The notes below the pieces were generated by a model. The model was not told where the DNA came from and made no database searches. It worked only from the letters and a program-made list of their open reading frames with translations. Source: Chlorobium sp. (lineage in GTDB: Bacteria; Bacteroidota; Chlorobiia; Chlorobiales; Chlorobiaceae). From it: a DNA stretch of 14,636 bases. The stretch covers positions 1 to 14,636 of the forward strand of contig JANQHB010000035.1 in assembly GCA_028277225.1 (NCBI GenBank). The letters are read 5' to 3'. Below are positions 11,549 through 14,636 of the stretch, piece by piece; the stretch's first letter is position 1; every line of letters begins with the position of its first letter. The translations under genes and the position numbers were made by a program.

Positions 11549-13192
11549 ATGACTATACAGAACAGTCCGGCGTGGAAGGCATTGGATTTGCATAAATCCG
11601 ATATCGAATCGATGCATATGAGGGATCTCTTTATGGATGATCAGGAAAGGTTCGGCAGGTTTTCGGCAGAATCGGGAGACATGTTCCTCGACTATTCAAA
11701 AAACAGGATAACTGAGAAAACTGTTGATCTGCTTGTGTCTCTTGCAGAGGAGGCTGATGTCGCGGGATTTCGCAGGAATATGTTTGCCGGCGAAAAGATC
11801 AACAGTACTGAAGGAAGGGCTGTTTTGCATACCGCGCTGCGTCAGCCGGAAGGTTTCCGGATGCAGCTGGACGGGCAGACGGTCGGATGCGATGTCCGTC
11901 AAGTTCTGGATCAGATGCGCCGTTTCTGCGACTCGGTTCTGTCGGGTGAATGGAAAGGCTACAGCGGCAAGACGATCACCGATGTTGTCAATATCGGTAT
12001 CGGCGGTTCCGACCTTGGTCCCTACATGGTGACCGAAACGCTCAAGCCGTTTGCAACAGAAGGGATGAGTGTTCATTTTGTTTCCAATGTCGACGGAACC
12101 CATGTCGCTGAAACACTGAAAAAGCTTCAGGCCGATACGACACTCTTTATTATCGCGTCAAAGACATTCACCACCCAGGAAACCCTGACCAACGCACATA
12201 CGGCAAGAAACTGGTTCCTCGAACAAGCGGTCGACGAATTGTTTATTGCGCGTCACTTCGTGGCTGTATCGACAAACAAGGAACAAGTCGAGGCGTTCGG
12301 CATCGATTCACAAAACATGTTCCGCTTCTGGGACTGGGTAGGCGGACGGTATTCGCTTTGGTCGTCGATCGGTCTTTCGATTGCACTCTACATCGGGTTC
12401 GAACGGTTCAAGGAACTGCTTGCAGGTGCTCATGCGATGGATGAGCATTTTCTCTCTGCTCCCTTTGAAAAGAACATTCCGGTTCTGCTTGCCCTGCTCG
12501 GCGTCTGGTACAACAACTTTTTCGATGCCCACTCGCATGCAGTGATCCCTTATGATCAGTACCTGCATCGCCTTCCCGCATATCTGCAGCAGCTTGATAT
12601 GGAAAGCAACGGCAAACGGATCGATCGTTATGGCAATGTTGTCGGTTACGCAACCGGTCCGGTCATCTGGGGCGAGCCGGGGACCAACTCGCAGCATGCA
12701 TTTTTCCAGCTCCTGCATCAGGGGCCGAACTTTATTCCGGCAGATTTTATCGTTCCGCTGAAAACACAGAATCCCTCCGGAGCGCATCATGACATCCTGC
12801 TTGCTAACTGTTTTGCCCAGACCGAAGCACTGATGCGGGGCAAGACTGCCGACGAGGCCCAAAAAGAACTGCAGAAGAGCGGTATGGCTGAAGAACGTAT
12901 CAACGAGCTTCTTCCTCACAAAGTATTTCCCGGCAACCGTCCGACAAACACGATTGTCCTCTCGGAGGTCAATCCGTTCAACCTCGGCAGCCTTATTGCG
13001 ATGTATGAGCACAAGGTTTTTGTGCAGGGGATAATCTGGGGTATCAATTCATTTGACCAGTGGGGCGTGGAGTTGGGCAAACAACTCGCCAAGTCAATTC
13101 TGCCTGAAATTCAGGGTGAAGAGGACGCTGTGTCGCACGATTGTTCAACCAACGGATTGATCAACCTTTACCGTCATTCCAGAGATTCATAA
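11549..13192 (+). CDS. pgi: glucose-6-phosphate isomerase
   Basis: Cytoplasmic enzyme interconverting glucose 6-phosphate and fructose 6-phosphate in glycolysis, gluconeogenesis and storage-glucan metabolism. It has 547 residues (E. coli 549) and is collinear with the bacterial long form. Phosphate-binding blocks are GIGGSDLGPYM (150-160) and SKTFTTQET (204-212), with VGGRYSLWSSIGLSI at 264-278. Catalytic residues are present: Glu352 (DMESNGK), His383 (GTNSQHAFFQLLHQG) and Lys511 (FDQWGVELGKQLAK), each three positions before its E. coli counterpart. The start ATG lies in ATG-ACT-ATA just after a T-run; there is no ribosome site, but no better start exists because the product already has the family length. 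It is a single gene, convergent with apbE. Confidence 0.98.
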   Translation: MTIQNSPAWKALDLHKSDIESMHMRDLFMDDQERFGRFSAESGDMFLDYSKNRITEKTVDLLVSLAEEADVAGFRRNMFAGEKINSTEGRAVLHTALRQPEGFRMQLDGQTVGCDVRQVLDQMRRFCDSVLSGEWKGYSGKTITDVVNIGIGGSDLGPYMVTETLKPFATEGMSVHFVSNVDGTHVAETLKKLQADTTLFIIASKTFTTQETLTNAHTARNWFLEQAVDELFIARHFVAVSTNKEQVEAFGIDSQNMFRFWDWVGGRYSLWSSIGLSIALYIGFERFKELLAGAHAMDEHFLSAPFEKNIPVLLALLGVWYNNFFDAHSHAVIPYDQYLHRLPAYLQQLDMESNGKRIDRYGNVVGYATGPVIWGEPGTNSQHAFFQLLHQGPNFIPADFIVPLKTQNPSGAHHDILLANCFAQTEALMRGKTADEAQKELQKSGMAEERINELLPHKVFPGNRPTNTIVLSEVNPFNLGSLIAMYEHKVFVQGIIWGINSFDQWGVELGKQLAKSILPEIQGEEDAVSHDCSTNGLINLYRHSRDS

Positions 13193-13267
13193 GCCTGCTG
13201 CCGTCCTCGCCTTGCCTTTGAGTTGTTCGCGAAGGTTTCTGAGTCACTGATAGGCATTTGAGGGAGG

Positions 13268-14287
13268 TTAGAATTTCTCAATGAATTCGCCGATATTCGG
13301 GCTTTTGTAGATCGTGTTCCTGTCATCGATCAGGATAAAGGCGAGTGACGGGTCATTCTTGACTATACGTAAGGATTTTTCGTAACCAAGGATGAAAAAT
13401 GCTGTGGCGTAGGCGTCTGCTTTTGCCGGGTCTGCCGAAAACACTGTCACGCTTTTTACCCCTCGTGCAGGGTAACCGGTTGCAAGGCCAATGATGTGAT
13501 GGTATCGGGTACCCTCATGTATAAAATAGCTTTCATAATCGCCGCTCGTCGCAATGCCGCATGGTTTGACGATGCTGAAAGCAAGCAGCGGTTTTCTTTG
13601 TTTCGCATCAGGATCTTTGATGCCTGAAGTCCACCGCTTGTCACCTTTTTTCCCTTTAACGTAGAGATCACCACCGGCATTGATGATATAATTATTAATA
13701 CCGTGCTGTTCCAGTATCTTCCCCGCACGGTATGCCGCATATCCTTTCGCAATCCCTCCGAAACCGATTTCCATTTCCTCTTTTTTCAGGAAAAGCGTCT
13801 TCTTCAGCGTATCGAGCTCAATCTGTGTGTAATCTACCTGCGCCAAAGCTTCCCGAATGCTGTCAGCAGAAGGCGGAGAAGTCCGTTCCTTAACGTTCCA
13901 GAGCCTTCCGACGGGCTTGAATGTCACATCGAACGCACCATTGGTCACCCTGGCAATATCGAGCGCCTTTTCCGTAACATCAATAACTGCATCAGTCACC
14001 TCGATACGATCTTGACCAGCATTCCGGTTCACTTTCGAAACTGGACTGTCCGATTGCCATTCGCTCAGTTCCAATTCCAGATCCGCTATCTCATCAAAAG
14101 CTGCCTCAAATGCCTGTTCGGCTTTTTCCTCCGAGTCACTCGCTGCAACAGCCTTGATCTTCATGATCGTCCCCATCAGGACTTTTTCCTGTTCGTATAT
14201 GGAGAGGTTGTCTGTTTGAGGTGAGCAGGAGAGAAGAGTGAGGGAGAGTATGAAAATGCTTAGTAACGGTATATGGCGTGGTCGCAT
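13268..14287 (-). CDS. apbE: FAD:protein FMN transferase (ApbE family) lipoprotein
   Basis: A 339-residue protein that transfers FMN from FAD to a threonine of target proteins such as RnfG/NqrC subunits, acting outside the inner membrane. The N-terminus is a lipoprotein signal with lipobox LLSC (Cys21), typical of ApbE. Family blocks: MGTIMKIKAV (38-47), GAFDVTFKPVGRLW (117-130), GFGGIAKGYAAYRAG (175-189), NAGGDLYVKG (203-212), ATSGDYESYF (246-255) and ADAYATAFFILG (290-301), the last carrying the metal-binding Asp and Thr. The normally well kept H-x-x-DPxTG loop reads HHIIGLATGYPARG (263-276), with Asp-Pro replaced by Gly-Leu. Length is normal. No flavoprotein target lies nearby. The gene is convergent with pgi across 75 bp with no clear terminator. 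Confidence 0.93.
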   Translation of the reverse strand: MRPRHIPLLSIFILSLTLLSCSPQTDNLSIYEQEKVLMGTIMKIKAVAASDSEEKAEQAFEAAFDEIADLELELSEWQSDSPVSKVNRNAGQDRIEVTDAVIDVTEKALDIARVTNGAFDVTFKPVGRLWNVKERTSPPSADSIREALAQVDYTQIELDTLKKTLFLKKEEMEIGFGGIAKGYAAYRAGKILEQHGINNYIINAGGDLYVKGKKGDKRWTSGIKDPDAKQRKPLLAFSIVKPCGIATSGDYESYFIHEGTRYHHIIGLATGYPARGVKSVTVFSADPAKADAYATAFFILGYEKSLRIVKNDPSLAFILIDDRNTIYKSPNIGEFIEKF

Positions 14288-14542
14288 AGATTTTTTTGTA
14301 TCGTTTACTTATCCAGGGGACTAATAAGCCCAGTATATGAAGGAGAGAGATGCATTGAAATGGTACTGCGACCTATCGGAAGTAATAGTGCATTCTTTTC
14401 TCTGGGATACGCTATTTCTTCAGGATTTTTGGAAATTCATTAAAATAACGACAATCTAATATTCATACTTATACTGCATAAGTGTGCTAATAGATATTGA
14501 AATACGCTATTCTGGCTGATAAATCCGTGTGTTTGTTCAGTA
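14288..14542. other. AT-rich gap upstream of apbE, no gene seen
   Basis: No coding sequence of recognisable character occurs on either strand. On the minus strand TATACT (14332-14337) is a fair -10 for apbE but lacks a good -35. A 10-mer ATACGCTATT occurs twice (14407-14416 and 14502-14511) in direct orientation. Confidence 0.4.
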
Positions 14543-14636
14543 GTGTCCGGTAAAAAATAAAAAAGGTCTGAAAACTCTTGAGAAACGGTGATATTAAAAG
14601 TGACCAAACCGTTTCTATCAGCTGTATTCAAAAGGA
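14543..14636 (+). mobile_element. possible insertion-sequence edge (partial)
   Basis: GTGTCCGGTAAAAAATAAAA at 14543-14562 resembles the terminal repeat of some IS elements as I recall them (AGTGTCCGGT followed by an A-rich run), possibly of the IS4 group. The rest of the element would lie beyond the right edge; no transposase is in view. This rests on a remembered motif only. Confidence 0.25.

Noticed and set aside
12308..13012. 234-codon minus-strand frame over pgi
   Set aside because: Antisense to pgi, whose catalytic residues are all in the plus-strand frame.
14360..14443. 27-codon frame MVLRPIGSN... downstream of AAGGAG
   Set aside because: The purine stretch is about 12-14 nt too far from the ATG, and the peptide has no recognisable feature.
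14440..14631. 63-codon minus-strand frame at the right edge
   Set aside because: It starts without a ribosome site in AT-rich DNA, crosses the possible IS end and resembles no protein.

Overview
The window holds ordinary bacterial chromosome of mixed GC, with compact genes, weak Shine-Dalgarno signals at several starts, and repeat-littered gaps. The protein set points to a green sulfur bacterium (Chlorobiaceae, perhaps Prosthecochloris- or Chlorobium-like): an ArsA-family ATPase with an HSP20-like tail, a type I DAHP synthase, a small DUF2892 protein, a nickel ECF transporter, a TorF-like porin with P-II and Amt, an RsbW-like kinase, Pgi and ApbE. No marker gene proves this, so the taxonomic call is inference from protein flavour.

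Left part, mostly plus strand (1-4739): the 3' end of a LysM protein; an ArsA-family ATPase; the first enzyme of the shikimate pathway (DAHP synthase); a small membrane protein followed by a good intrinsic terminator; and a GNAT-fold acetyltransferase-like protein.

Centre, minus strand (4902-10609), two physiological modules. The first is a metal-uptake operon, transcribed nikR > nikM > nikL > nikQ > nikO with overlapping starts and stops. It encodes a nickel-responsive repressor plus substrate-binding membrane protein, periplasmic accessory protein, coupling membrane protein and ATPase of an ECF-type importer. A 28-bp dyad just upstream of nikR (TGTTAC-N16-GTAACA) has the 6-16-6 geometry of the E. 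coli NikR operator and is the likely autoregulatory site. The second module is amtB > glnB > an outer-membrane beta-barrel gene: ammonium uptake, its P-II regulator and a putative porin. The P-II protein lacks the uridylylated Tyr51.

Right part (10865-14636): a small RsbW-like histidine-kinase-fold protein, divergent from amtB; glucose-6-phosphate isomerase; convergent apbE lipoprotein; and an AT-rich tail that may hold the edge of an insertion sequence.

The most unusual non-coding feature is a set of degenerate 7-bp tandem repeats just after the stop codons of three plus-strand genes (arsA-like, GNAT, rsbW-like). Each uses a different heptamer but keeps the 7-nt register. Two of the three are followed by a palindromic element sharing the ends GTAGGGGCG...CGCCCG. 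I found no CRISPR array, rRNA, tRNA or convincing riboswitch. No entirely new multigene system is evident; the best leads are the heptad arrays, the NikR site, the histidine-rich NikL and the P-II variant.
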